The notes beneath the pieces are model-generated. The model worked only from the letters and a program-made list of their open reading frames with translations. It was not told the DNA's origin and ran no database searches. The translations under genes and the position numbers were made by a program. 64,000 bases of DNA. Origin: Leptodontidium sp. MPI-SDFR-AT-0119. Lineage: Eukaryota; Ascomycota; Leotiomycetes; Helotiales; Leptodontidiaceae. The stretch is taken from assembly GCA_020726505.1 (NCBI GenBank), contig JAHLEZ010000004.1, positions 248,001-312,000 of the forward strand, read 5' to 3'. Position 1 is the first letter of the stretch. Every line of letters starts with the position of its first letter. Positions 46,385-60,479 of this stretch are shown here, piece after piece.

Positions 46385-47602
46385 CTTGGCTGACTCCTCC
46401 CTTGCTTAGGTACAGACAGTCCAGGTTTGAGATAGAAATTATCAACTGCGACGCGCGACAATGTACCAGTGAGCCAGATGAATGGCAGTTGACGTGTGGT
46501 GGTTGATGGGATCACAAGGGTTTGGCTGTGAGGTTCTGGTCTGGTCTGGCGCAGCTCTCAGCAATTGACAGCTCGAAAGGAAGTTGAGAGCTCGGACCAC
46601 TTTCAGCCTCGTCACGTGGAGATGAGTATATCCAAGAGCTCCTCCTCTTATCTTCTGTTGTGGATTTTGCTGTCGCTTATTGCGTCTTGAAGGCTCAATG
46701 CAATTTACATTAACGTGAAATACCAATTTACCCTCGTTGCTAATAGCTCACGCACTGTGGTTCTCTTCATGCCACTCACTCACTCAGGTATCAATCAATC
46801 CGAGGATTTGCCGACATGACATTCAACAGTGCGACAAGGAGATGAGATCCTTAATGCTGAAACGGTCCACAAATTATAAAGTATTTTATAAACAGGCTTC
46901 ACGTGGGGAAGCAGAAGTTGTTTTAGTTAGGTAAATACAACATACTGCTCTCATAAGGCTGTGAGTGAGGCCTGTGGATATTGACACATTGGGCGAATTC
47001 AAGGGACAGATAGATGACTTAGCATGGATAGCTTGAGCGTCAGCAGTCCAGTATTGTCCCTTTAAGTCCATCTTTAACTTGAGCAAGTATAAGTTACTAA
47101 AACTCACGCACATTACTAATTGGAAGACCTTTAACATTTCTCTGGGGCACAAACCTTTACATCTATCCCGCAACTGGAGAAGTAACAATAAGAACGTAGC
47201 AAACAAGGAGAGAAGCTATTCAGCATCCAAGCTTTGAAGAGAGATGGGTTCCCAAAGCCCAACAGTGATAAGCCATGTATGCCTAAGGTTCTAATATATT
47301 GGCATATCATTGTCCTATAGATTAGTGTTTGCTGCTGAGAGTGAAAAAATGATAGAGCTTTGAAGGCTGGTGCTGAGTTCATGGAGGGGTGAATTTAAAG
47401 ATTGATGAGGGCTTTTTAGCCACCTCGTGGCACCATGTTTGGCACAAAGCGACTCTTATTGGCCAGAGAAGCGAGTTATGATAGAATGCCTCCTTGTCTC
47501 ACTTTTCCCCGAGGCCGTCTGCCGAATCCACAACGCAAAGCTGTCCCACCAATCATTCGAGGGCATCACCGCTGCAACCACGCAGATCAACCCACCACAG
47601 GG
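46385..47602. other. Intergenic, divergent promoters
   Basis: This is the 1.2-kb interval between the divergent ChAPs gene and the Cys/Pro-rich gene. No gene, repeat or RNA is supported. Confidence 0.45.
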
Positions 47603-49870
47603 ATGGCGTCCCTGTCCCAGCTGGAGACAGCTTCCAGCGCTCCCGCAGAGCCTCAACCACCAGCTCTGACAAGCACCAGCGCAATCGACGACCGCGACAA
47701 CGACAGCCACAGCGGCGACGTCAACAAGGACACTCCTGTCGCAGACGCGTCAATCCACAAACACAGCTCTACTATTGCTGCAGCAGACCGCGATTACCGT
47801 CGAGACCCCTTCTGGCGGACTCCTGCAAGCTTTCCTTACTCTAGATTGCGCAACCCGCCACCATCTCCTACAGCCCATCCAGATCCCACAGCTGTTGTCA
47901 ACCGTGGACACCCCGATTCCCAGTACCAATAATTCTTCATTGTCCTTAAGCAGTGTGTCTGCGGATCTGCCAAAGGCAAACGCCATCACTTTGGAGAGTG
48001 TGCGCTCAGTACACAGCCTCTAATCAACCCATTCACTCGCAAACTCCAGCCCTGCCTCAATTGCAACAGCTTTTGTCACAGCACCTACGCTTGTTTCGAG
48101 CCCCTCAAAGCCAGCCTTATCACCTGGCACGCCGAGCACATCTTTCCCTCTGGCTTTGGATGCCTTGAATTTGCCAAAGATATCTATCCTGGACAATACG
48201 AGATAACTGCGGAGGAGTGGGCATTATTAAGGAGGGGACTGGATCCCGTTGATGAGCGCGCGAAGGGAACAGTAAAGAAGGAATTACAGACCACACAGAA
48301 TCTACCAAAGCGAATACCTCCACCAAATCAGGGCCAGCCTTTTGAGGAGTTTGCAGCAACAGCTCCTGGTTCTATCAAAAGCTCATCAACCCGAAGTCAA
48401 GGAGGAACACAAGGTGGAGAGAGCTTTGATTCAGCTGCCCAAACTCCAGATATAAATACAAAACAATCCGCGCCACAGAGTCAAGGAGGACTAAAACGTG
48501 GAATTCTCATTGCGCCAGCTGTTCGGGTTCCATCCTCTTTGGACGCCCTCCTTTCTGGTCCAAATGAGTACACGTTGGAAGCCTTGAAGTTCCTCGTACT
48601 GCCTCCCCAGCCTAGAACTCTTGCGGCCTCAGCTCATCGTTACCATCCACAATTCGCCCAAAGCCTACACGAGAAGATCCTCAAGCAGAAAGCTAATGTC
48701 CCAGATGGAAGAGTAGAGCAGTCCACGAGTTTGGCAGCAATCCTTTACCCAGGTTACGTCCCACCAACTGGTTGGGCTTCATTAAACACACCAACTGGAC
48801 CGTTTCCGGCGCAAACATACTCAGGAACTTCAGGTTCCGGGTTGAACGATCTTGATTCTCGTCATCAGTTTAGACCAGAACCATACGAGGGGCGTCGTGC
48901 TGGACCCGAATTCCACCTAGCGTATTCAACGCAGGCGCGATACTTGGACAACAGACACTTCGTCGCTTCTCCTTATTCTGCTTCACCACCTAGCCAAAAC
49001 CTAGTACCGCCGCCGGGTTGTGGTTATACCTCTCCCCAAGTCTCCGGTTTCAGTCAAGGTCCCAGTACTCTTTCGTACAGCCCGGCGCCTGAAGAATTTG
49101 GTCCCACCCCTCCCCGAAAGCATCCAAGTCCATACTCGCAACCATTGCCGCAAGCTACATTCGAAGGACCCGTACCCCGCAGCTTTGCTCCTACAACCCC
49201 AACGTAGGTCTTGAACGACTCCGAGTTTAGGAAGCGGCCCAGAACCCAGCTCCCAGACAACGCTGCACCAAAGCCCAAAAGGCAGAGAAGAACTGGCTCA
49301 ACCAAGCTCAAGGCTCCTACCAAGCTCAGAGAATTACGCCAGGCAAAACCGGGCAACAAACTTCAATCGCTGTTAGAGGAATCAAGAGTTGAAGCTTATT
49401 CTTTAGCAGAATCTGCTGTGACGGCCTATCAATACCTTGAAGCCGGAGTGAGAACATCTCAGCTTCAATCTGCCCAAGCAGGCGGACGCACTGCAGGTTC
49501 AACTCCTCGTCAACTGTCCCACTTCGCTGATCATTTCAACCCAAGTCCCCATCCCAGAGCATACTTGTGGACACCAGCAGCCCCAGCCCCAACCCCAGCA
49601 GCCTCGTCCAGCTCTGCCGCATCTTCTCGCCGAGGATCAGCCTTCCTGCAATCGTCTCGCGAGTCATCTCAGCAGCCTCCATCTCAAGATTTCGCATCCA
49701 CCCCAGCAACCTCGAGAGGACCAACTCCGACGAGCAGAAGCTCGCAAGATCCGCCATCATTTTTGAGCCTGTTGGATCCTGCGCTCTCAAAGAATAAAAC
49801 TCTTTTCGTTCGCGCTTCTGGCCCGCTACACCAAAAGGTAGAGGATACTTCACCAAAAGCACGTTCCTAA
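47603..49870 (+). CDS. Pro/Ser-rich, probably nuclear protein; gene model unresolved
   Basis: One reading frame stays open over most of 47603-49870, broken only by TAA at 47930 and TAG at 49205. The first stop is probably removed by an intron (for example about 47897-47953) whose exact ends I cannot fix; another frame in the same place also looks coding. The middle carries a Cys/His-rich stretch (QPCLNCNSFCHSTYAC, then WHAEHIFPSGFGC) and LDALLSGPNEYTLEALKFLV. The part after the TAG is Lys/Arg-rich (KPKRQRRTG), a likely nuclear localisation signal, then Ser/Ala/Pro-rich. I do not recognise the family. Its stop lies 43 bases before the Hir3 start codon, so the transcripts probably overlap. It is either a multi-exon gene or a broken one. 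Confidence 0.45.
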
Positions 49871-49912
49871 CTCGTTCGCCCTCCGCGTTCTCCGGTCCCA
49901 CATACATGCACG

Positions 49913-52900
49913 ATGGTAAGTTACTGATTGCCCCTGTCCGACTTGGGATGTGTCGCTAACGAAATCAAGTCCACCTTCACAGCTCTCAACATCTTCCCGG
50001 ATGAGAACCCGGATGATGAAATCGATAACACGAAAGAATTACAGGTGAGTCACATCATAGTTAGACGCTTATGCTGTCGCTAACAATGCATAGATTGAGG
50101 AGGCGTTAAAACTGTATCAAGTCGCCTTAAAATTACACTCCCAAGGCCCAGAACACTACACAGAAGCAGCTGAAGCCTATACAAATCTCTTCAAATCCGA
50201 CATATTTAAATACCCTGAGAGCCAAACTGAATTTCTTCGACTCGATAAACCCCCCGAAGTCGAGTTTACGGAGGCCTCACATGCCCTTGCTCTGGATATT
50301 GCCGCGGCGGTTGCAGAAGCTAGTCCAAGTACCCTTCCTCAAATACTTTACCTCTCCTACAAGAACCATGGCCAATTCATATTGGATTGTGTCAAAGGCA
50401 GTCTTCGCCTCGAACCCCTCCCCGACGGTGCACTCGATTATCAAGCAAAAGCTGCCATCGACAACTTTTCCATAGCGCTTGCTAGTGATGAGTCAGATAC
50501 AGAACTATGGAGGCGAGCAGCACGGCTAGGTTCTATGCTAGGGAGCCGCCGCATAGCGAGATACTGCCTTGAGGCCGCAGTCGAGGTTGACGATGATCCC
50601 ACTGTTGCCGAGGTGGATCCTATGTCACTGGAGGAAGGATTTTCTGGAGAACAGTTGAAGCAGCAGCTGGAAGTACTTTCAGATGAGATATCGTTGTCAC
50701 ACCCAGTGATGGCACCTTATCTCAAGAAGAAAATGCCCAAGTTTCTGTCCAAGAGTATTGATCCATATCCTTTCCTGCCTGATGCGACGAAGTCTCTACA
50801 GATAGTCCGACCTCAGACTAATTTCACCGAGGCGGGCACGGCGCCCATCCTCCTCAATCTTGATCATCGAAGTTGGCTCGCGCTTGGGGAAAAGTTGTGC
50901 GACATGTCTCGAGAACCCACAGCTTCTAGGATCCTCTTTAGAATTCCTCCACCCGTTCCAAATGCTCAAGAGGAAACTGTATCACAACCGGATCCACCGT
51001 CTCAAGCCCATCTAGCCGAAGCTGAAGATCAGATCATGAAGGATATCGGCACGACAGAGTCTCCAGCCGCCGAAAGCGGCGAGGCAGCTGTGGCTACACC
51101 GATCACCTCGAAGTCTGATGAACCAGCTGTCGAGATTGTTACAACAACAACTACTGTTCCCGTCTCGGATGGCCGGCGGCCATCTAGCGTTTCACTTCCT
51201 ACCCGCAAACGCTCTCAATCCGCGGCCGGAATTCGTGAGACTCCAGAAGATGAGAACGGAGCACAGAAGCGGAGTAAGCGCATCCGGAATCGTGACAACA
51301 CAGAAGGTGCTGTTGTCGACCCGGCAACTATATTCGCCGAACAACTGAAACCTTTCGTGTTGGCCGACGAAAATGTATTCTCATTTGTTTCATCACTGCT
51401 CGAGAAATTAGATGTAAATGATCTGGGGACCTTGCCTGGCCTTCAAGCTGCCCTGGAACCCGAGAATACCACTGATCGCTCAGAGATTGTGGCAAATACT
51501 GCTGTTCGGGATCTACGCGACATTCTCAGAACTTGGGATGATCCAAAGGCGTCTACTTTTGTCAATGGCAATGCGGCGGATATCCTCGGATCGTCTGCAA
51601 GCAGTGCAAATGCCGGTCTTGCAGCGTTTCTCGATCAGGCCAAAACTGGCCCTCAACGACTTACTAACATTCCCTGGTTTGCCGATGCCGATGGCATATC
51701 AGAGTTTACCGACAAGGTCAACAGCGAATGGATGCCCTTCGAGGATGTCGTGTGGGAATGGCTTTGCGCGGTGTTGCCAACTTATCACGGAACGCTTTGG
51801 ACAGAACAAATGAAGGTCATGGTCGTTCGAATCATTACCTACAACGATGCTGAGATATTTACTCGTCTGCAGTTAGAATTAGAACACAGCGCTCGCGATA
51901 CCGACAAGCTTCCGCACTGGCAAGATATGGCCGAAACCCTGTTTGAACTACACATCGACATCTATTCCAGAATTACCAATCCCACGAGTGCGGTTCCATT
52001 TGAAACTCGGCTATTGACAAAAGAAAGGCTAGACCGCTGGGCTGACTTTGCGGCTGATGTTATTCGAACTCGGAAAGAGGATCAAGATGAAGCTCTTTCT
52101 TCGAGGTATCTATGGGCTTCCGTTTTCTATGCAACAATGGCAGACAGCGTGTCCCGAGAGCACAAAGTTCTATGCTGGTCCGACCTTCAAGCATTGCTCC
52201 AGGAATCTGGGCAACCAGCAATTGAGTTGCAAAACAACGCGGTAATGCCAGAGATATCTGTCGAAGCAGCAGAACGAGAGGTCTCTCGACTTACTACCAT
52301 GGACTTCTTCTTCAACCTCTTTCAGACCGATCGTTCGGATCCCGCAGCAATCATTGAGACTCTGGAGCCCGTTCTCGACCCAGAGTCCGCTTGCGAATCC
52401 ATGGAACCAGATACCGAGGATGGTGCCACGGCCTCAGAGGCAACAGATGGGACCCCGGCCGCCTTACGAGACATGTGGAAGTTTCTCAAGAGTGGCAGCA
52501 CATCTTTACGGCTGTTCTTATGGCAGAGGCTTCGCGAAGCATATCTCAGCATCGGGTACAACACAAAGGTTTTCTCTTGCCACCTGAAAAGCATTGAGAT
52601 TATAGTTGCCGATCTGCGAACTGGCGATTACGTCGATAGTGCAGATGATCCGCGAAAACATAAGTTACTCTTGTGGCTGAAGGCTTTGGATGATCTTCTA
52701 GTCAAAGCCCTGACGATCGCTCTCAACGACGCAACGACCTGCTTCGAAATCATCGATGAACGTCACATCAAGTCCACCTGTGCAGCCCTTGCTCAACTAG
52801 CGAGAGTACTTCACACTGCTGCGATTTTCGACGATGAGATCAGAGTTGGCATGACGCAACTTCCTCAGAATGCAGCATATGCCCCACATGGATCGTTCAA

Positions 52901-55900
52901 CAGTTTCATCAACAAACTTCGTGAGATGCAAGTCAGGACTTGGGCTTTGCAATATACCATGATCAAGGAGGCGATGAGCCAAAACATTGAGATCTTCCTC
53001 ACGCCAGACAATGACCTTGCAGATTATCTGGCCCTCGTCCACTTCTCGTTGGGACTCCGCAAGTGCTGCAAAGCTTCCAACAAGATCTTCCTCAAGATGA
53101 TGAAGGTGGAAATGATTCGTCTGAAGCATGTGGAGAGATGGGAGGATTACCTTGGCCAAGTGCTTTACGATCTCTACGGTGTTCGCCTTGGAGTCGGGAC
53201 CTATCTTCTAGAGGAGCACGGATGCCCAACAGAGCAACTTGATCGACGCACTGTATTGAACATTGCAGACCAGATCATCATTATTGCTAATCGGATGCCG
53301 ATAAAGGATCTCTTGAAGCACGAATTGAGAGGTACACTCGAGAGAATGCAAACAGCCGTTGGTCCGACGAAGTCATCCCCTCAAATGCAGCACAATCTTC
53401 GCAACTACACCGAATATCTCAAAACATCAATACGTCCTTCAGATTTATACAGAGCATGGAAAGGTCAAGTGCAAGTAGACTCTCTACCTGTTGTCACACC
53501 GGAGAGTCCTCTCGCAGACAAGAACTGGTATTTCTTAATGGGAATGATCAACTTGGCGAAATTCAGAGCACAGAAGCGACTTGGTCCTGGCTCCCAAACC
53601 GATGATCTTCGAGTCGCCGCAACATTCCTCAGATTGCAACTCCAATTCAGCGGGGACTTCTGGGAGACATGGTATCGTCTAGCTCAGTGCTTTGACCATG
53701 AGCTAGAAGAGGAGATTTTATGGAGTGCTGACAAGATCAATAACCATCGTCCAGATCTCGTTCGACTCCAGCGAAGTTCGATTCATTGCTATGTTATGGC
53801 GTTATCGACTGCTTTCCGTACTGCCGACGATAGCTTTGAGACCGCAGAGAAGCTTTCTGAGATGTACTTCGACTTCGGCATGCGTATCTATTCGGCTTCC
53901 AGAGAGCCATTTGGAATGGAAGCATTCTACGTCGACGAGTTTGAAAAGCATATGAGTGGATCCGAGGGCATGTACAAGAAGTCTCTGCACGAAGAGCTAA
54001 GTCGCTATCGGGCCTGGAACTACGCATCTGCTCTTTTCAAGGAGTCGCTCAGAGACCGGCCGAGCAATTGGATGTAAGTTGCCTCTTCGTGCTAAACAGT
54101 GAACCTAACTGACAGCTATAGGGCTCATTACATGAAAGGCAAATGCTTGTGGAAGGCCTATCGCAATGCCAATGATGAATATGATCCAAGAATCAAAACA
54201 ACTCGACCCACAATGGAAGCTGCCCTCAATGCGTTTATCAAGGCTATTGAACACGCTCCAAAAAACAACAGCAGCAGCCGTTCTGAACCTTTACTCGAAC
54301 CCCACTATAAGCTGGTTTCCGTTGTTCACAAGCTGGTGCTGATGCAATCTATGTCGCCTCAAGCCGGAGCGGATCTTCTGCAGAAGCAGCCATTGGCACC
54401 TGATAAGGGCGCACCCGTCGTCATCGAGAATGCGGAGGAATGGCAGGCCTACATTTTGAGGAACCTCCACCACCTCCGAGTTACCGATAAGCAACACTGG
54501 AACCACCGAATTGTTGTAAGAGTGGCCCACATTTTGTACGATGAAGCGAACCCCAACTTCGACATGGCCAATGCTGCTCGAAGTGAGCTGAGAGACTCAA
54601 TCTTTACAAAGACAATGCATATCCAAGTTTGGAAGTCTGACGCCGAGCGCCCCGGTCGTCACTGTGTGTACATGGAACGATATGTGAAGTTCATGGTCAA
54701 GCTTCTGGTGATCACCAACGACAAGGCGAGCTTAGAGATGCTGGTCAAACGGGTTCGCAAGAAGAACAATGATTTCCACCGCTTCGACAAAGTTTGGGCC
54801 GACTGTTGCCTTGCATATGTTCGTCTCATTCGACGTCAGGCTGAGATTCCTGCCAGCATCGACGATACCTTCAAGTCCGAATCTCATGATGACTTTGAGA
54901 ATCTCTCTACACGCCTGGATAAATGGCTTGAAGATCCTCGGATTGCCCAGCCAATCAAAGACGCATTCAAAGAGGTGAACGATCTGAAGAAGCTGAATGG
55001 CACCGCCATGAAATCTACCCCAATCGACGATCTAATCTCTGACATCTGGGCAACTCTACACATCCAGATCGCCAAAACCCTTCCAGACCCCGACCAGAAC
55101 TCGTTAGCTAACGCTCAACTGGATGGGACTGGTGAATCCGCTACTAGCATGCCTTCAATGCGCCACATGGGGCCAATGAGCCTCAACAACCTCGTTATGG
55201 ACATGAACGGCACCCAAATCCCTGTTCCTGTCACATTCGCTGGCTCCGAACCCTCTCGCGCCCGTAAGTCAGGGATAAGTCGCCGTGAAGTCCTCAAGCG
55301 TGCAGAGCAAGCATACAGCCGGATGCCAGATATTCCACGACCTGCACCGCCGCCAGCTCGACCACGCCTCTCTGAGCCTTCTCCCTCACTCATCCTTGGT
55401 TCGAACGATGGACCTCCGAAGCAACGTCGGAGTGCTAGCGCCGCAACATCCACGCCTCGTGTCCAAACCCCTGCTCAGCAGAACGAAGAAAATGAGGCAT
55501 CTAATCAAGCTGACGAGGACGAGCAAGAACAAGAGGACGAACAGGAGGATGACCAAGAAGAGCATCCAGACCAACAGCTCGAGCACGAACAAGCCGCACA
55601 GAAACAACTCGAAGCAGAGCACGAAGCCGAGGCACAAGCTGAAGTTGAAAGTGTGCGGGGCAGCGTTCACGACAGTGCAGACGACGAGAGCGATCTCTCT
55701 GATCCGCCTGATATGGATGATTTCGATCCGTCGACATTGTTTCCTGGTATGATTGGTTTGGGTGGCGAGGGAGATGGTGGTGAGAGCGGTGAGAGTGGCG
55801 AAGAGGAAGATGAGGAAGAAGATGAAGAGGATGAGGAGGTGGGAGAGAGTGGTGCCGAGGAGGCTCCCGAGGGCGAAGAAGAAGAAGAGGATGGGGAGTG

Positions 55901-55901
55901 A
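49913..55901 (+). CDS. HIR3: Histone transcription regulator 3 (HIR complex subunit)
   Basis: Four exons are 49913-49915, 49970-50044, 50094-54073 and 54122-55901; introns are 54, 49 and 48 bases; 1945 residues. The first coding exon is just the ATG: GTAAGT follows at once and the next exon reads STFTALNIFPDENPDDE, the expected Hir3 N-terminus. TPR-like helices follow (IEEALKLYQVALKLHSQG, YTEAAEAYTNLF), as does the long helical body usual for Hir3/CABIN1. The C-terminus ends in a very acidic Glu/Asp tail (about 55500-55900). Hir3 scaffolds the HIR histone chaperone (Hir1, Hir2, Hpc2), which loads H3-H4 outside S phase and represses histone genes. Length and architecture match the family; activity is inferred. 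Confidence 0.93.
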
Positions 55902-56877
55902 TATGAAGGAAGAGAAGACAGGCTCAAGTGCTTGTTTCCCTACTTCTGGCGTATGAGGTTGTGGTTCTGGGGATTTAATGAGCTTGACTGCATGTTGATC
56001 CTTTACGGTTGTAATATAATGCGAGCATTGTCTTTGCCATCCTTCCTTTTAGCTTACGCTTCTCCTTTGATGGCGCTTTTGTAGAAACACATAGCTTGCG
56101 TGGAAAATTGGGTGGAAGAGTTGAATGCGAGGATATGAGTCGAGTCGAGTTGAGGTGAGATACCCTGGCGGCCAGGTTCACGAAGTAAGTAAAAATAGGT
56201 TGACGATATTGCATTGTATATTAGGTAGAAGAACCGTGTATCGATCATTGAATCTGGCTCCAGATGGGGTTTTGAATCGTGCTGGCCAGGACTAGGAAAT
56301 TTGCACACCACCAAAGCATATTTGCAGCACTTGATGTTACAATTGTGGTGGTATTTAATCGTCAAGAGCAGCACAGATCGAGGATAGAAAACAGTATTCA
56401 AGGCATCGATTAGTTTGTCCGAATACAAGCGTGACCACCCTGAAGAAAAAAAAATCAGGTGGATGGAGTATATCAACAAAAGTGGTGCCGAGGAGACACT
56501 TGGGGTCGGGGCATTCACGATGGCATTGGTATTCAGGCCATTTTGACATTTCCCCACTGAGGGAGGCAATTGCTTTGAAGTTCCAGTTCTAGTTCATACT
56601 AGAATCGAATTGTTATTATCTGCCGAAATATTGCGCCTGACTCCAGCCATTAGCGATGTTTGGTTGTCAAGACTTTCTGAATAAAGTGCCACCAGTAGGA
56701 CTAAAACCCCAATGTTCAAACTTCTGATAATATTCAACGTCTTGATATCGTAACTTCCAGTTTCCATATTCCCAAGTCTCTCAATTCCTCGATTGTACAA
56801 TTCCCCAGTATCCACTGCTCGTTCTTAGTAATAATAACATTCTAGGTTGAGTAATTATCTATAAGATAATTGACAGC
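55902..56877. other. Intergenic, convergent 3' flanks
   Basis: Interval between the converging Hir3 and F-box/LRR-like genes; short frames only, nothing recognised. Confidence 0.5.
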
Positions 56878-58905
56878 TCAAACTTCCTCTGCTTCCTGTC
56901 CCCTCCCATACGAACCGAATAATCTCACCATGTTCGTGTATCTTGCTTGTTCTCCTTCGCCTTCTAAGACGTAATCTCCATATCTGAGTGCTTCCGGTGC
57001 TGGAACCCATCCAGCCGGCGGTTCTGTATTTCGTACGATAATACAGATCTTCTCAAAAGGAACACCAACTTTCTCGACGTGCAAATTTCGGATAATGGAC
57101 TTTGCAGCGTCGTAGGTAGGATCTGCAGAATTTCCCGGTGTTTCATCTTCATCCTCGTCTGTGAAATCTACTTCAGCTCCTTCACTAGCCGGATTGTCCT
57201 GAGTGGGAGCATTCTCATCGTCGATGCTCGCCTCCTGTAGAGGTGTTGGCTGTCGTGTGTGGACCTCTAACCACACGGAATTGAGTTTGGGAAACTCAGT
57301 CAAGGCGTTCAGAAATCTCTGTACCTGTAATTGAGTTAGCACGAATCATTCAGAGAGATTCGTTCGGGGAATGCGTTACTTACGTCATGTCGCTCAGGAT
57401 CCAAATTAGTTTTCAAAACTTTCAAATCTGGACAAGCTCGCACCAGGTGAGCCAAACCCTCTGCAGACATTTGCTCTCCATGTTGCGTATCCAAAAGCTC
57501 TAATCGAATAATATTATTCTGGGACCTGAAGAAGACCGGGATGTTGATTGCATGCATCCAAGGGTCGTGCAGAATGAATTCCTCTAGATTCGGCAGTGCC
57601 ACAGTGAGATCTGTGATCAACCCTTGAAAGTCGTCGCCATCGTCCTCCACCATAAAAAGACATTTCTTAATAACTAAAGTCTTCAAGAGTCGCAGATTTT
57701 CCATAGTAGCAGCCTTCAAAAAATTATGGATGTCCATATAATGTAAGCTCAAACTCTCCAGACGAGAGAAATCCCATGCCGAGTCTGTAGTTTTCTTGGT
57801 GTGTTGCCAATTGTAGTATTCCAGGATCAGGACTCTCATAGGAGGGAACATTTCTAATGTTGACCCGAATGTCAAGTCCTCCAGGGCTTTCGAAAATTGG
57901 ATGTGGAGGACCTCAAGCTGGTCTGTGCATGAGATCGACTTGCCACGATTGATATTCGTTTTGGCCGCTAAATCTGGCAAGTACGCGGAGGTTTCTTCGT
58001 TATTCTTGGTATGAGGTGAAAATGAGAGGTATGGGTCATATTTGGTAATTTCCTTGGCGATGAAGCTTTTCGAGACTGGAGTGAGAAGACACATTTGGCT
58101 GTTGCGAAGGAACCGAATCAAGTAATATGCCATGACGCTCATCGCAAGAGGATCACTTAACAGATCTTTGACCGACCCAACTGGCATCCTAGATTTGAGT
58201 GTTAATGCTTTTTATCTTTTAATTGAATTGGAACTTACACTAAGTACTGCAGTTCAGCACGTCCAATCAAATTACAGACATCCGGTACACGACTGCCCTT
58301 AAGATATACGGATGCTACCATGATACGGGTAAATGCAGAGATATTGTTCTAATTAATGTCAGCCATGTTGAATGTAAAACTAATTGAGTAAGGGCTTTCT
58401 ACCTCGATGGTGGATCCCGATGATCCTGCACCTGCAACCGGACGCAGCCTGTCGACATACTTGTCCCTCATGAGAACTATGGCACGAAATGCAAGTGGAT
58501 CTATGACTTTTCTGAACATGTGTGAGACAAGCCGCACTGACTGAAGCCATCTAATGTACTCCATGTATGCGGTACGATCGGAGAAGTCTCTCATCTTCAA
58601 TTTCGCGAGCTAAAAATACGCTGTCAGCTTTCCGGATCCTTGAACTCTAATGAAGAACTAGAGTAACTTACCTCATCTCGGACCATGTGCCATATCTCGA
58701 TTGGAATTGTACTTCTTGCAGCTGAACCGGATGCGGATAAGCTGAGCCTCGTCGTATCATGAGTTGGTCGAATCGGAAGTCGAAGCTGGATCTCCGCGCC
58801 GTTCGTCTTGGTGTTTGGGCCTCGCATGAAAGATGATAAGAGTTGTTGCGAGGATTCAAGAGATTGGGTGATTAGAATATGGTTTGAACAAGAATTCTTT
58901 TTCAT
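56878..58905 (-). CDS. F-box/LRR-like protein
   Basis: Five minus-strand exons are 58905-58672, 58609-58403, 58348-58239, 58188-57384 and 57324-56878; introns are 62, 54, 50 and 59 bases; all joins keep frame and give about 600 residues. Residues about 65-80 (ARSTIPIEIWHMVRDE) are an F-box-like helix, and the next exon continues it (LVSHMFRKVIDPLAFRAIVL). The middle part (LEVLHIQFSKALEDLTF, SRLESLSLHYMDIH, LRLLKTLVIKKCLFM, LPNLEEFILHDPWM, CPDLKVLKTNLDPE) has the spacing of irregular leucine-rich repeats. Such proteins usually pair with Skp1 in SCF ubiquitin ligases and pick targets through the repeats. The C-terminal exon is acidic. No target can be named. Confidence 0.75.
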
Positions 58906-60479
58906 GATTTCGGTGGTTTTAAGGGGAGCAGCTACTGTTGTACATAGGCTATTCTCTTCGACTGTTCTGAAATACGCTGGTGGTAATTCGGCTCTTTAGC
59001 GACCTTTCGGAGAGTTCGATGGCTCCTTATAAAGAAGTAATATCTTCTTCAATAAAGAAACTTAAAAACTAAGTTAGGTTGTTATTAGGCAAAGCTTGTT
59101 TAATTAATTAACCAAACAGGAATAACGGTAGACAATTTTGCGCTTTATCGAAGTTTCGAGGGCTCGTTCAAGATGTGCCGCTTTCTACGAGTTGGTGCGT
59201 ACTAGTATGTCGCAACTCTTATCTTAGCTCTAGTTAGTGAGTTTAGTCTAAACGAACACTTCACTTACTAGAATTAATTAATTACTCCACCGTGAATGAA
59301 AATTTGCAAGCTTCATAGGCTATAAATATATAGAAATCTATGAACCAATAGCCGGGTTACATTAGCTGGCGCTCTTTGTTCAAGAGCTCGCAGAACAGGG
59401 AAATACTCAGAGCCTGTATCAAGGATCTACTCTAGGACTGCAAAGGGGGTTATGAGAGAGGCCCGTAGTTCACTTAGCTCAATAGTTTAGCTTGTCACAA
59501 ATCTAACGGTAGACCTCAGAGAAGCGAGGATAGAACATTGCCTACCTATTGCTCCAGATCTCTTGGCAAGACCATTATCCTTAAAACTTATCTTCCAACA
59601 CCGCACAGCAATGCTATTTGACGTCAAGTAAGCCAATTTCCGACAACGATAACTCCCGGTGATGTTGATACTAGTTGATCTTGAGATTGTATCGAGTAAC
59701 TTTTGTATGCAGATATTAGATAGTATCTACACGAGGCCCAAGAAGTGGTGTGACTAGTAATCATGGAGAAATTGGGAATCGCATAGATGGTTGATCATTG
59801 TAATGTAGGTACTTTATCCAAGAAGGCATAGACGTGCTATTATCGTCATTGTTATTATACCCCGCTCGCTGAATAGACTTTCTTTGATAGCTTGCCTTTA
59901 CTATGAAGGTGATCTCTGCAGCTTCTAATTCCCTTATTAACGTGTCTTGATAGTATAGTTTTGTGCGTAAATTAGAAAAATCCCGACTTATTGTTATTTC
60001 ATGGATATCACCATAAATGTTTGTTGGTTGAGCTGCTGTGAATCAGATCCTTTCGTGATTCTCACCTGCACGCATGTTGGCAAATCTTTTTGTCAATCGG
60101 AAAAGGCTGTGAATATGGTCCCCGAATTATTCCGCATCCGTCTTGATCTTCAGATTGCGTAGCGTGCCGTTTATGTTCGTGTACGGAAATTATTACGTCG
60201 CATTGATGCCCCTTGGGCAACGGCACTCAAGACTTCACGACTCCTTCAAGTGGACATAGATCCTAAAGCATAGCTTCGACCGTATATGACTAATTCCTAG
60301 ATATAGTATGCTATGGAAAAATTTAGGAGACTGCTGCAAAACTATCAATGCATCCAAGTTGTGTCGTTCGAATTCGGAAGAAGCCATTCAACTAGAAACT
60401 CATCGTAGTACCGATCGATCTCAGACAATATTTTAAGACTCATAAATGCAATTGTAAGTGTAATTCAGTCTCTCGAACT
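58906..60479. other. 1.6-kb intergenic region, partly AT-rich
   Basis: No gene is supported. The stretch of about 59030-59350 is AT-rich with TTAATTAATTA runs, possibly an old decayed repeat; the rest is featureless. Confidence 0.4.

Noticed and set aside
49201..49232. 27-base GT...AG span as an intron removing TAG 49205
   Set aside because: Introns elsewhere in the window are at least 43 bases; 27 is too short to accept without RNA evidence.
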